NCBI GenBank assembly: GCA_902801175.1
Contig: CADCHF010000002.1
Coordinates: 1-64,000, forward strand
DNA: 64,000 nt
From: an uncultured Coriobacteriaceae bacterium
GTDB taxonomy: Bacteria; Actinomycetota; Coriobacteriia; Coriobacteriales; Atopobiaceae
Reading direction: 5' to 3'
Shown here one piece after another: positions 31,879 to 41,207 of the stretch. A program made the translations under genes and the position numbers. The notes under the pieces were generated by a model. It saw only the letters and a list, made by a program, of their open reading frames with translations, was not told the DNA's origin and made no database searches. Every line of letters begins with the position of its first letter. Within the stretch, counting starts at the first letter, position 1.

Positions 31879-32955
31879 CTAGTAGCCCCAGGTCATTAGC
31901 TGCCAACCCCCGTCGGCGCCGACACGACCCAAATGCCACGTCCAGTTATTGTAGTCGGCATCTGGCTCCCAAGCTGTGCCTTCGGCCTCTTTCTCACTCG
32001 GCGAGTGGAAGTCAGATGTAAATACGAGAGTCTGATCAAACTCCTCGGCATCCGGCGTGTTTGCCTCGCGAAGCTCGTTCATCCAAGCAATCTCCTCAGC
32101 AGTGCAGGCGTCGTCGCCAGCATAAGAAATGCGCTTGAGGGTGCAGCCGGTCCAGCTAGTAAACTCGGCAAGCACGACCTCGAGCGCAGAGTCGATGTCT
32201 GCCTCGGTGTAGAGCTTGGACGATGCGTAGTCAACTTCTGCGTCTGCAATCATGGGGTCAAGCTCGTCCAGGTAGCGCTCAAGGGTAATGCCCTCTTCCA
32301 TGATCTTGCTGGCAGCTTCCACGTCGTCAAGGTAGCGAATGTGCCAGGGCTCGTAGCTGTAACCGGTCTCGATCTTCTTCTGCGGAAGGTAGCGCAGGAT
32401 AAAGCCGTGATCGGCGAGCTTGGCGTGAATCTTGCTCCACAGCTCGGGGTAAAGGACCATGTCCTCGTTTTCGTACACGCCCTTGCCGTCAATGATGAGG
32501 AACAAGTCGAGCGCAAGGCCCGTATGGTGCTCGGAGTAGCCCGGCACCGCCACGTACTGCTTCACGTACTCAACGCCATACTTCTTGGTGAAGTCGTCCA
32601 CTATTTCTTGTTGGGCCGCGACGCTGCGGTAGGCCGAGTCGAGGTCCACATAGACGTCATCGGCCTCGAGGTCCTCTTTGAACGCAAGGTAGGCATCGTA
32701 GGCCTTGGCCTCCACGTCAACGTCCCAGTCCTCGGTGTTTTTGAAGTGAACGATCTCTACTGCGTCCTCCCAGCCCTCAGGGAGCGCGTGGGTCTTGTTC
32801 ACAAGTGCCATGTAGTCGATGCCGGCCTGCTTGGCTGCATCGCTTGGCGTCGCGGCATCCCCGCTCTGGCCACCACCACAGGCAGACATGAGTGCCGCCA
32901 TAAGGGTCGCACCCGACGACATGACAAAGGTTCGTCTGCTCACGTTTGCTTTCAT
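31879..32955 (-). CDS. VanY-like D-Ala-D-Ala carboxypeptidase, Tat lipoprotein
   Basis: A 358-aa exported zinc peptidase (M15B). The N-terminus VSRRTFVMSSGATLMAALMS ends in a lipobox (SAC) with a twin-arginine motif. Catalytic motifs: DSAYRSVAAQQEI, PGYSEHHTGLALDLFL (zinc His and Asp), YEPWHIRYL (Glu-Pro-Trp-His). About 130 further residues form an extra C-terminal domain not typical of VanY. It trims terminal D-Ala from wall peptides. Start 32955 has AAGGAG upstream. It shares a transcript with the SpoIIE receptor 1 downstream, coupling wall state to signalling. Confidence 0.8.
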   Translation of the reverse strand: MKANVSRRTFVMSSGATLMAALMSACGGGQSGDAATPSDAAKQAGIDYMALVNKTHALPEGWEDAVEIVHFKNTEDWDVDVEAKAYDAYLAFKEDLEADDVYVDLDSAYRSVAAQQEIVDDFTKKYGVEYVKQYVAVPGYSEHHTGLALDLFLIIDGKGVYENEDMVLYPELWSKIHAKLADHGFILRYLPQKKIETGYSYEPWHIRYLDDVEAASKIMEEGITLERYLDELDPMIADAEVDYASSKLYTEADIDSALEVVLAEFTSWTGCTLKRISYAGDDACTAEEIAWMNELREANTPDAEEFDQTLVFTSDFHSPSEKEAEGTAWEPDADYNNWTWHLGRVGADGGWQLMTWGY

Positions 32956-33073
32956 GACTCTCCTTAGAGTACCGGCCCGCTTATTGGGCCCAGACGCTGC
33001 AGACACAGCCACAACACCCGACGCTCAAACACTGCAAAACACAAACTCGCTGGTTGTTATGGTACATGACTCA

Positions 33074-33100
33074 TACGACAGGGCTGTCGTTCCCATCCCA
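33074..33100 (-). promoter_or_regulatory. Weak ECF-type promoter candidate for the VanY-receptor operon
   Basis: TGGGAT (33100-33095), 17 bases, CGTATGAG from 33077 on the minus strand. It lacks the final C of the -35 core; reported because spacing and CGTA agree with the set. Confidence 0.3.
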
Positions 33101-33154
33101 GCCGGACATTGGGGACGTTCCTTTTGTCCGGATCTTCTTCACCGCAACGAAACG

Positions 33155-33201
33155 ACCTGCCGCTCGTTGCAGAAGCGGCGCACCTGCAACGAGCGGCAGG
33201 T
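33155..33201 (-). terminator. 18-bp hairpin after SpoIIE receptor 2
   Basis: Bases 33155-33172 pair perfectly with 33184-33201 around an 11-base loop. On the minus strand CGTTTCGTT follows, so it can end the receptor-2 transcript that stops at 33212. The long perfect arms also suit a repeat element. Confidence 0.65.
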
Positions 33202-33211
33202 GCGCGCAGGT

Positions 33212-35830
33212 CTACCAAATCTTCTTGAACACCGTCACGTTGGCCTCGCCGTCACGCAGGTAGCTCATATCGTTGACCATGCGCTTGACCATGAGGATTC
33301 CCAGGCCACCTATGCGGGCATCGTCAGCGCTCGTGGGCAGCTTGGGGTCAGCGTGCTCAAGCGGGTCAAAGGGCACTCCCCAGTCGGTGATGCTGATGGT
33401 GAGCGAGCTTGGGTTGGCGTTGTAGACGTACTCCACCATGCACTCCCCAACGGTGCCCAGCTCCTCGTAGGCATACTTGCACACGTTGACAAAAAGCTCC
33501 TCGATCACGATGTCGAGCTGGTGCTGCACCGTAATGGGGCAGTGACGCTGGCCAAGCTCGTTGTGAATCAAGGCAAGCACGTCGTCGAGCCGCGGCAGCT
33601 CGGCAGGAACGGTGATGCAGCCGGACACCTCAGGAGGAATGCCATACTCCAGCGCAAGAATCGTGATGTCGTCGGACTGGTCGGCACCGTTTGCCCACGA
33701 GCGCAGGTCTGTGCCCAGGGCGTCCACGAGCGCGTGCGGATGCAGGTGGGAGTGCGACGAGAGGAAGGCCTCTAGACGGTCTTCGCCATACTGCTCCCCC
33801 TCGGGGTTGAAGGCCTCGTTGACGCCGTCGGTATAGAGCACGAGCTGATCGCCCTCAACCAGCTTGAGGGTGGACGAGCGGTACCGAGCCGTATCAAAGG
33901 CGCCCATGAACAGGCCTCCCCTGCCGCGCAGCCATTGCCAGGTGCCACCGTGGCGCAGAAGCGGCGGGTTGTGACCAGCGTTGACATAGGTGAGCTCGCC
34001 GGTCTTCCAGTTGAGAAGCGCCGCCCACACCGTCACAAACATGCCAGCCTCGTTGCTTTGGCTCAGGTGCCAGTTGGCGGTCTGGAGGGCCACGGCAAGG
34101 TCCATGCCCACCGAGACGTTGTTGGCGATTTCGGTCTTGGCTGCCATCATGAACAGCGATGCCGGGATGCCCTTGCCCGACACGTCAGCCACCAGCAGGC
34201 ACACGGAGTCCTCCCCCACCAAGAACAGGTCGTAGAAGTCCCCGCCCACCTCGCGCGCAGGCGTCATCGAGGCATACACGTCAAACGCATCGATCTCGGG
34301 GAACGGCGGGAAGGTACGCGGCAAGGCGCTCTCTTGGATGGCCCTTGCGGTCGCAAGGTCGCGGTCAATGCGCGCCGCCTCGGCAGCGATGGCGTTCTTG
34401 AGCGAGCCCACCGTCTCGTTGATGCCATTTGACAGGCGCGCGAACTCCACCGGATCGCTCACCTGCACGCGCTCGTCAAGCATACCATCGGTAATGTGCG
34501 AGAGCGTTTCATTCGTGCGGTCGATGTTGTGCACCACGACGTCGCGCAGCAGTATGGACGCCTGCCGATAGATGGCAATGAACACGCCCAGGAAGGCAAG
34601 GGACACCACGGCCATGAGCACGTAACGCCAGCGGAACATCTCGTCGGCCGAGATGGCAACCATCATCTGGTAGTTGCCAGTGCGCGCCACACGCGCGTAG
34701 CCCATCTGCGAAGCCCTCAGGTATCCCAGCATTCCGCCACCCATGTCCCACTCGCTGGAACGTTTGGCGTTATAGAGGTCCTCAGAGAAGCCGTCTGCAA
34801 AACCAGAGCCAACCACATCTTGGAACGACTCCCCCACATAGGTGTCCACATTGGACGAAACCACCACGTTGTTCTCGGCAACAACGCACACGCCGTCGTC
34901 GCCCATGACAAAGTTGCGGGCCACGCTGCCAATGGACGAGTCGTGCACCTCGTCCACAACGACCTGCGAGACATGCGTCCGTCTTGCAAAGCCATCGAGC
35001 ATCTTGTCGCGCTCCGAAAGCTGCTCTGAGATATAGGTGAGCTGCTGCGCCATCCCGCGCTCGGCATCCCCACGGCAGGCAACCGAGATTCCCGTGTACT
35101 CAAGCGCCGCAACGACCAGGTAGGCAAGCCCAACCACCACTATGAGCCAACTCTGGAAGGTCTCTCGAATGGTGCGCTCCTGCTGCGCGGCCCAGCGTGC
35201 AAAAAAGACGTCACTTATCAGGGTGTCGGCAATCATAAGAATCGAATTGAGACTCACCTGGGCAAGGCTCTCACGCTTGCCGACAAGCTGGTTAACAAGG
35301 TTCTCTGGTACCACAACGTCAAGGTTGGAGTTGATGAAGCTGGCACTCGTCTGGAAGTACGAAGTAAAGAGCAACGAGGCTGCCACGCAGCAAAGGGCGA
35401 GCACAAGCCGGCGCTTGCGACCGCCCATCTCAAACCTAAGGTTCACAAAGGCAAAGAGCAGCCCAAGGAGCAGCCCCACAAGCGCAAACAGCACCACGGA
35501 GTTCCAAGGTGCCATGAAGTACTTCTCGTAGTAGTCGAGCGGCAAAAACGTTGCGTGCAAAAGCTCGGTAAGACCCGCAATTCCACCCAGGAGGCATGCC
35601 GGCAAGGCGCCGTACGCAAGCGCACACGAAGCCAGGGGCGCCATGATAAGAATCACATGGGCATGCCCCACCACTATGTAGTTGAGCTGGGTTGCAACCA
35701 TGGCAACGCATAGGACGCACGCTACCCCAATGCCAACCCGTCTGATCTGTGGATCGGCCCACGCCAAGGCTCCCCGCCAGGCAAAGAGCTCCTTTAGGCC
35801 AAATTGACCATGACTATCCCTGTTGCTCAC
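33212..35830 (-). CDS. Membrane receptor with HAMP, SpoIIE phosphatase and HATPase (2)
   Basis: An 872-aa paralogue of receptor 1; from the HAMP linker on the two are very alike (LKNAIAAEAARIDRDLATAR, EVGGDFYDLF, VADVSGKGIPASL, YTDGVNEAFN, SDDITIL, DIVIEELFVNVCKYAY). The N-terminus differs: about five helices in residues 33-160, one more near 205-225, an extracellular sensor of about 160 aa, and a helix near 405-425. Starts with GTG 35830 with GGAGGTGA 6 bases upstream. It lies downstream of a STAS gene (STAS 3) in the same direction, but a long hairpin separates them. It should sense a different input from receptor 1. Confidence 0.9.
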   Translation of the reverse strand: MSNRDSHGQFGLKELFAWRGALAWADPQIRRVGIGVACVLCVAMVATQLNYIVVGHAHVILIMAPLASCALAYGALPACLLGGIAGLTELLHATFLPLDYYEKYFMAPWNSVVLFALVGLLLGLLFAFVNLRFEMGGRKRRLVLALCCVAASLLFTSYFQTSASFINSNLDVVVPENLVNQLVGKRESLAQVSLNSILMIADTLISDVFFARWAAQQERTIRETFQSWLIVVVGLAYLVVAALEYTGISVACRGDAERGMAQQLTYISEQLSERDKMLDGFARRTHVSQVVVDEVHDSSIGSVARNFVMGDDGVCVVAENNVVVSSNVDTYVGESFQDVVGSGFADGFSEDLYNAKRSSEWDMGGGMLGYLRASQMGYARVARTGNYQMMVAISADEMFRWRYVLMAVVSLAFLGVFIAIYRQASILLRDVVVHNIDRTNETLSHITDGMLDERVQVSDPVEFARLSNGINETVGSLKNAIAAEAARIDRDLATARAIQESALPRTFPPFPEIDAFDVYASMTPAREVGGDFYDLFLVGEDSVCLLVADVSGKGIPASLFMMAAKTEIANNVSVGMDLAVALQTANWHLSQSNEAGMFVTVWAALLNWKTGELTYVNAGHNPPLLRHGGTWQWLRGRGGLFMGAFDTARYRSSTLKLVEGDQLVLYTDGVNEAFNPEGEQYGEDRLEAFLSSHSHLHPHALVDALGTDLRSWANGADQSDDITILALEYGIPPEVSGCITVPAELPRLDDVLALIHNELGQRHCPITVQHQLDIVIEELFVNVCKYAYEELGTVGECMVEYVYNANPSSLTISITDWGVPFDPLEHADPKLPTSADDARIGGLGILMVKRMVNDMSYLRDGEANVTVFKKIW

Positions 35831-35898
35831 TTAGGCTCACCTCCGCCCATACGACAAGTGGGAGGCAATGCTCCTTTGCCGATAGGGTTTAAACACAA

Positions 35899-35965
35899 AT
35901 TGCGTGGCCCCCTCACGGCAAGAAGAACTGTCCTCTTTGCCACATGAGGGTAAGGGCCACGCAAT
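35899..35965 (-). terminator. Terminator at the end of the NHLM operon
   Basis: A perfect 12-bp outer stem (35899-35910 with 35954-35965) around 43 bases that contain an inner CCCTC/GAGGG pairing. On the minus strand a T-rich TTGTGTTTAA follows. It begins 15 bases beyond the STAS 3 stop. Confidence 0.6.
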
Positions 35966-35979
35966 GCAATCGATCTGAG

Positions 35980-36282
35980 TTAGCGCTCGATGTCAAGAAC
36001 CTCCGAGAGGCCCGTCATCTCGAGAACCTCCATGACGTCCTCGCGCGGATGGAGCAGGCAGAACGTCCCACCGCGCCTCATGGCGAGCTTTTGGGCCGCC
36101 ACAAACACGCGCAGTCCCGCCGACGAGACATAGTCGACGCCCGTCAGGTCAATGGCAAGGTCGCACGCCTCGGCCGGCGCCGCGTCGATGGCAGCCTCCA
36201 GGTCTGGAGCGGTCTGCACGGTAAGCTTGCCTTCCACCACAAAGGTTGCGCGGGTCTGCTCTACGTTGGTACTGATCTCCAT
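35980..36282 (-). CDS. STAS anti-anti-sigma factor 3
   Basis: A 100-aa STAS domain (LTVQTAPDLEAAIDA, DYVSSAGLRVFVAAQKLAM, MEVLEMTGLSEVLDI) closely related to STAS 1. AAGGAGG lies 5 bases before ATG 36282. It is the last gene of the run sigma factor - membrane-fusion protein - C39 ABC - ABC - STAS, 53 bases after the ABC stop. Its place in the export operon is the clearest link between peptide export and partner switching. Confidence 0.9.
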   Translation of the reverse strand: MEISTNVEQTRATFVVEGKLTVQTAPDLEAAIDAAPAEACDLAIDLTGVDYVSSAGLRVFVAAQKLAMRRGGTFCLLHPREDVMEVLEMTGLSEVLDIER

Positions 36283-36335
36283 TCCGTCCTCCTTATGTGC
36301 GAACACGCTCTTAATTATCTGAACCAATTCACATT

Positions 36336-38549
36336 CTACGCTTGCATCGTATTAGGTTGCGAGTCTTCATCGAGACGCTGTCGGGCAACAAGCTCCGCAA
36401 AGAGTCCATTCTTTGCGAGAAGCTCCTCGTAGGTGCCCTCCTCGGCAATGTGGCCGTCATCAACCACAAGGATCCTGTCGCAGTGACGCACGGTGGACAG
36501 GCGGTGAGCCACCACCACGCGCGTGCATTTGAGCTCCTCGAGCGCGTCGGAGACGTGCTTTTGCGTCTTGTTGTCGAGCGCGCTCGTTGCCTCGTCAAAC
36601 ATGAGGATGCGCCTGCGTCCGCACACGGCTCGCGCAATCATGATGCGCTGCCTCTGGCCACCCGAGACACCGCCGCCGCCCTCGGTGACAAGCGTCTGCA
36701 TGCCCATGGGCATCTTGCGGATGTCGTCGGCAATGCCCGCGATTTCGGCTGCCTCCCATGCGTCGTCCAAGGTCGCCGTGGGTGTCGAGATGGTGATGTT
36801 GCTAAAGATGTCTCCCATGAAGAGCTTGCCGTCCTGCATGACCGTGCCAATGTGGTTGCGCAGGCTACGCAGGTTTGTCTTGGACACGTCGTGGGGGCCA
36901 TAGAAGATGGTGCCTCGCTCGGGCGTCTCAAAGCCCAAGAGGAGGCGAAGGATGGTTGACTTTCCGCATCCCGACTTGCCCACGAAGGCAACGTACTCGC
37001 CGGGACGAACCCTAAACGAGAGGTCACGCAGCACGTACGGGGAGTTGTCATCGTAGCGGAACGACACGCCCGAGACGTCGATGCCACCAGTGAGCGACTC
37101 TACGCTCGGCTTGTCCTCCGCCGTCTCGGGGGCGGTCTCAAGGATGGGGGCGACCATGTCGAGCATGGGGCCAATCTGCGCCACCTGGCCGGCGATTCCC
37201 GCAAGCGACATAATGGCAGCGCTCACCTGCCCAAACGCCACCGTAAAGGCCATGTAGTCGGCCACCGAGACCTGAGCGGAGCCCGCCAGGTAATAGATGA
37301 CAATGTTGCCCAGAAGGCTCACAAGGCCAACAAGGGTGGGTAGAGCGCGCAGGGTGACCGGTCGGTTGTAGGTTGCGCGCGCGTACTCCGAGTAGCCATG
37401 CGCCCACTTGGCAAAGGCGCGCTCCTCTGCACCCGCAAGCTTGATCTTTTGCACTCCACCCAAAAGCGCCGTCACCGTGCCCGAAAGGCGGGCGTTAGCG
37501 TCGAGCGTGGCCTTTTCGTAGCGCACCGTGGCAAGTGTGACCACAATCGTGAGCACCGCCTGAATTGCCGCAACAGAGAGTGCCGGGACCACAAGAACGG
37601 GCGCATAGGCCCCAACCTGTGCCACATAGGCAAGCGAGAGGAAGGCCGTGAGCGACGATCCCAAGAAGATCGAGACGACCTGCTGCGCGAGCGTCTTCAT
37701 GTTGGCAACGCGACTCGCCAGGTCGCCCGACGAGTATTCCTTGAAGAACGAGCTGGGCAGCGCCAGAACTCGGGCAAAGGTTGCCGCCTCTACGGCCACG
37801 TCGATCTTTGTCGACACGCGCTGCATCACCAGATTGCGACAGGCGCCGATGAGCGCCGACGAGACCGCAACGCCCAGAAGCAGCGCGGCCACCGGCAGAA
37901 TGAGTCCAACCTCACCAGAGGGAGCCACCACGCTAAAGGCAACCTGGTTTGCCCATGCGGGAGCAAGCCCCACAAGCGTCGCCACGAGCGCCGCCAAGAA
38001 CACGACCACGTAGTCGCCGCGATCAAACACTCGGGCAATGAACGTGGCAAGGTCGCGTATCTCCAGCGGCCTTGGTGGCAGGGGCCTATAGAACAGCACC
38101 GCCTCGGGCTCGATGTGCTTTGCCACGGCGCGCGTCACGGTTACCCTACAGCCGCTGCCTGGATCAAGCAGCTTATAGCCACGAATGCCGCGCGGCAACA
38201 GGGCTACCGACTCGCCAGAGTCGAGCCTGCCCAACATCGTGCCAAAGGCACGTGTCTGCCACCCCTCGTCCAGGCGAACGATGCGACGCATGGTGCCCGT
38301 GGGCCGGCACAGCCATTCCAGGCGCTCGTCCAGGTCCTTCACGCCGTCTGGCACGTCCCCGGGCTCCTGCCCCAAGTGGGCAAGGCACGCCCGTGCAGCC
38401 GCATCGGCCTGCTCCAGATCGCCAATGGCCACATGGTCAGAGGAGCTCGGCCCGCTCACGCTGGCCGCAAGCTCGGCATAGGCGCGCTCGCTCATCTCGG
38501 CGTCGAGCCTGGCGCGCGTCTCGACCTGGGACTCCATCCACCTAGTCAT
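36336..38549 (-). CDS. NHLM-type ABC transporter, ATP-binding/permease without C39
   Basis: A 737-aa half transporter of the NHLM bacteriocin-export type. Residues about 1-165 form a cytoplasmic N-terminal domain without peptidase motif; about 180-450 the permease; about 495-735 the ATPase with FVGKSGCGKST (Walker A), GGVSGGQRQR (signature), ILMFDEATSALD (Walker B) and VVAHRLS (switch His). In NHLM systems this protein pairs with the C39-bearing one. ATG 38549 overlaps the stop of the C39 gene by 8 bases, so expression is coupled. Confidence 0.85.
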   Translation of the reverse strand: MTRWMESQVETRARLDAEMSERAYAELAASVSGPSSSDHVAIGDLEQADAAARACLAHLGQEPGDVPDGVKDLDERLEWLCRPTGTMRRIVRLDEGWQTRAFGTMLGRLDSGESVALLPRGIRGYKLLDPGSGCRVTVTRAVAKHIEPEAVLFYRPLPPRPLEIRDLATFIARVFDRGDYVVVFLAALVATLVGLAPAWANQVAFSVVAPSGEVGLILPVAALLLGVAVSSALIGACRNLVMQRVSTKIDVAVEAATFARVLALPSSFFKEYSSGDLASRVANMKTLAQQVVSIFLGSSLTAFLSLAYVAQVGAYAPVLVVPALSVAAIQAVLTIVVTLATVRYEKATLDANARLSGTVTALLGGVQKIKLAGAEERAFAKWAHGYSEYARATYNRPVTLRALPTLVGLVSLLGNIVIYYLAGSAQVSVADYMAFTVAFGQVSAAIMSLAGIAGQVAQIGPMLDMVAPILETAPETAEDKPSVESLTGGIDVSGVSFRYDDNSPYVLRDLSFRVRPGEYVAFVGKSGCGKSTILRLLLGFETPERGTIFYGPHDVSKTNLRSLRNHIGTVMQDGKLFMGDIFSNITISTPTATLDDAWEAAEIAGIADDIRKMPMGMQTLVTEGGGGVSGGQRQRIMIARAVCGRRRILMFDEATSALDNKTQKHVSDALEELKCTRVVVAHRLSTVRHCDRILVVDDGHIAEEGTYEELLAKNGLFAELVARQRLDEDSQPNTMQA

Positions 38550-40701
38550 TGCGCACCAACTCCGCATAGGCTCCGTTGGCGGCAATTAGCTCGCCATGCG
38601 TACCGCGCTCCACGACCTTTCCGTCGTCCAGAACCACGATCTCGTCGCAGTCACGAATGGTCGACAGGCGATGGGCCACCACGATGCAGGTGATGCCACG
38701 GTCACGGATGCGACGGATGACCTCTGCCTCGGTCTGCGCGTCAAGGGCACTCGTGGCCTCGTCCAAGATGATGACCGTGGGATCCTGCGCCAAAACGCGC
38801 GCGATCTCGATGCGCTGCAGCTGGCCGCCGGAGTAGTTGCGGCCATTTGGCAGGATGCGGCTATGGTAGCCGCCCTCGCGACGCGCGATCACGTCGTGGA
38901 TGTCGGCGTCACGGCAAGCCAGGATCACCTCGTAGTCCTCGATGGAGCGGTCCCACAGCTTGATGTTGTCGCTCACCGTGTCGTCAAAGGTCACGATGTC
39001 CTGGTCGACGACCGCGAGCGAGCCGCGCAGCACCGGCGCCGGAATGTCCGAGACGGGCGTGTTGTCAAAGCGGACCTCGCCTGCCCAGGGCTGGTAGAGG
39101 CCACTCACGAGCTTGGCGATGGTCGATTTGCCGCTGCCGGAGCCACCCACAAGGGCAACCCATTGCCCGGGCTCCATATGCAGCGAGAAGTCCTTAATGA
39201 GCGCAGGCTCGAGCGGCGAGTAGCCAAAGGTCACGTTGTCCAGGTCTACCTCACCACGCAGCTTTTCCCTGTCGAGCGTCGAGGCCTCCGAACGCGCCTC
39301 GGGCTCCTCGGGGACGTCGGTTGGGTAGCGCATGACGTCGTCGACGCGCTCCATCTGGGTCTGCATCTCCTGCACCGTCTGACCAAGGTTGATCATTTGG
39401 GTGACAGGTGCCATAAACGATGCCAGGAAGCCCGTAAAGGCCAGCAGCATACCAGGTGTAAACGAGCCGTTGACTATGAGCCAGATGCCAAGCACCAAGA
39501 CGGCGATGTTTGCCACCTGCGTGAGCAGAACCGGGACCATGCCCAGATACTCGTTGAGTCGCGACGAGCGCGCCGAGCCCTCGCTCACCGAGGCCTGGTA
39601 GCCTGCCCAACGGCCAAAGTAGCCCGTCTCGGCACCGGCGGCCTTGATGGTCTCGATCATTTGGATGCCGCCAACGGTGGTTGCGTAGAGCTTGCCCGCA
39701 TCGGCCATGGCGGCGCGCGCAACATTGACGCGCCTGCGCGAGATGATGCGAGCAACGAGCGCGTTGGCAAGCACCGTAAGAATGCCCACAACGGTCAGCA
39801 GCACGCTGTAGTCGAGCATGATAAAGAGATAAAGGACCAGCGTGACCATGTTGATGAGGACCGGCGCGAGCTGGCCCACCAAGGCAAACGCGATGGTCTC
39901 GTTCATGGACTGACGCTGCTGCAGGTCACCCACCATGCGCTGGGCATAGAAGCCCACGGGCAGGTGCAGCAGGTGACGCATGAACCGCGACGAGCTCACA
40001 ACGGCAAGCTTGCCCTGGATGCGCGTGAGGTACACGGCGTTAAGGAGAGACACGACGGTGCTCACCAGTGCAAGGGCAAGCATGATCAGCGTAAGGGGCA
40101 CGAGCCAGTCGGGGTTGTTGCCCGAAAGGATGCGGTCCATGAACACTTGCCCGAGCGAGACGTTGACCAGCGCCACAAGCGAGGTGATGGCCGCCGTAAG
40201 CATGACGAAGGCAATTGCGGGACCAAGTCCCTTTAGCCTGCCGTGCGCAAACCTCAAGGGGTCGGGCTTGTTTCCGCCCTCCTCAAAGGACTCCGTTCGC
40301 GCAAACTGCAGCACAACGCCCGTAAATGACTTGTCAAAGTCGTCGATGGGAATCTTGACCTGGCCGCGTGCGGGGTCGTTGAGGTAGGCGTACTTGCCGC
40401 GAATCCCCCGCAGCACCACAAAGTGGTTGAAGTTCCAAAAGACGATGCAGGGAAAGGACCCCTTCCTTCTGAGCGCGTCGGTCGAGTAGGTCATGCCCTT
40501 TGCGCTAAGCCCATAGCTGCGCGCCGCCTTGAGGACGTTGGAGGCCTTGGAGCCGTCGCGTGAGACACCACAGTCAGCGCGCACCTGCTCCAGCGGAACC
40601 CAGCGGCCATAGTAGGCAAGAATCATGGTCAGGCAGGCGGCGCCGCACTCCAGCGCCTCCATCTGCATGACCTGAGGAACCTTTGGGATCTTGTTGCTCA
40701 T
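38542..40701 (-). CDS. NHLM-type ABC exporter with C39 leader peptidase
   Basis: A 719-aa peptide exporter. Residues about 1-140 are a C39 peptidase: MQMEALECGAACLTMILAYY (catalytic Cys 19), NFNHFVVLRGI (His) and YLNDPARGQV (Asp). It cuts leaders behind double glycine. The permease spans about 160-440; the ATPase has LVGGSGSGKST, NYSGGQLQRIE, VIILDEATSALD and VVAHRLS. The Nif11-like peptides in this window end their leaders in GG and are the obvious cargo. Its start overlaps the upstream stop (TAATG). Confidence 0.9.
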   Translation of the reverse strand: MSNKIPKVPQVMQMEALECGAACLTMILAYYGRWVPLEQVRADCGVSRDGSKASNVLKAARSYGLSAKGMTYSTDALRRKGSFPCIVFWNFNHFVVLRGIRGKYAYLNDPARGQVKIPIDDFDKSFTGVVLQFARTESFEEGGNKPDPLRFAHGRLKGLGPAIAFVMLTAAITSLVALVNVSLGQVFMDRILSGNNPDWLVPLTLIMLALALVSTVVSLLNAVYLTRIQGKLAVVSSSRFMRHLLHLPVGFYAQRMVGDLQQRQSMNETIAFALVGQLAPVLINMVTLVLYLFIMLDYSVLLTVVGILTVLANALVARIISRRRVNVARAAMADAGKLYATTVGGIQMIETIKAAGAETGYFGRWAGYQASVSEGSARSSRLNEYLGMVPVLLTQVANIAVLVLGIWLIVNGSFTPGMLLAFTGFLASFMAPVTQMINLGQTVQEMQTQMERVDDVMRYPTDVPEEPEARSEASTLDREKLRGEVDLDNVTFGYSPLEPALIKDFSLHMEPGQWVALVGGSGSGKSTIAKLVSGLYQPWAGEVRFDNTPVSDIPAPVLRGSLAVVDQDIVTFDDTVSDNIKLWDRSIEDYEVILACRDADIHDVIARREGGYHSRILPNGRNYSGGQLQRIEIARVLAQDPTVIILDEATSALDAQTEAEVIRRIRDRGITCIVVAHRLSTIRDCDEIVVLDDGKVVERGTHGELIAANGAYAELVRND

Positions 40702-41207
40702 TACTTGCCGCCCAGCACGAGACTGATTGGGGCGACACGCTCCGTTGTGATGCTCATGGGAATTGGCACACCAAAGGCCAACCCCGAGGTGTCGCCCGAC
40801 AGAATCACCTCGTAAGCCCAGTCTCCCCCAAAGACCGTCGCCATCAGGTAGTCGTTATCAAGCAGTCCCCTTGCCTCCTCGCGCGAAAGGGGTATGGCCG
40901 AGATCTGTGAGACCTCCATCATGTTGCCAGCCACGTTGACCTCGTCGCCCACATGCACACGCGCCGCATCTTCGGCAGCGAGGAAGCACACCGCCTGGCC
41001 ATCGACCACGGCCCCGGTGGCAGCAACGTTGGTATTGACCGAGCCAAACACGCCCCAGGACAGAAGACCCACCAAAAGTGACACGCACGCAGCGAGCACA
41101 ACCCACACGCTCGGATTGGTTACTTGTACGTATTTATCTAGGTCATCGGGGCTGCGAAGTCTTTCAGTTGCACGTTGATTGAAGATGGAAGGCATCGACT
41201 GTGCCAT
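40701..41207 (-). CDS. NHLM-system membrane-fusion-like protein, short form
   Basis: A 168-aa protein with one membrane helix (VWVVLAACVSLLVGLLSWGV) after a start IFNQRATERLRSPDDLDKYV, which is the typical N-terminus of NHLM secretion proteins of the HlyD type. The usual coiled coil is absent; the exposed part is only about 110 aa of beta structure (lipoyl/barrel-like). In a one-membrane bacterium a short adaptor may be enough. ATG 41207 overlaps the sigma-factor stop (TGATG) and has GGAG 6 bases upstream. Confidence 0.75.
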   Translation of the reverse strand: MAQSMPSIFNQRATERLRSPDDLDKYVQVTNPSVWVVLAACVSLLVGLLSWGVFGSVNTNVAATGAVVDGQAVCFLAAEDAARVHVGDEVNVAGNMMEVSQISAIPLSREEARGLLDNDYLMATVFGGDWAYEVILSGDTSGLAFGVPIPMSITTERVAPISLVLGGK

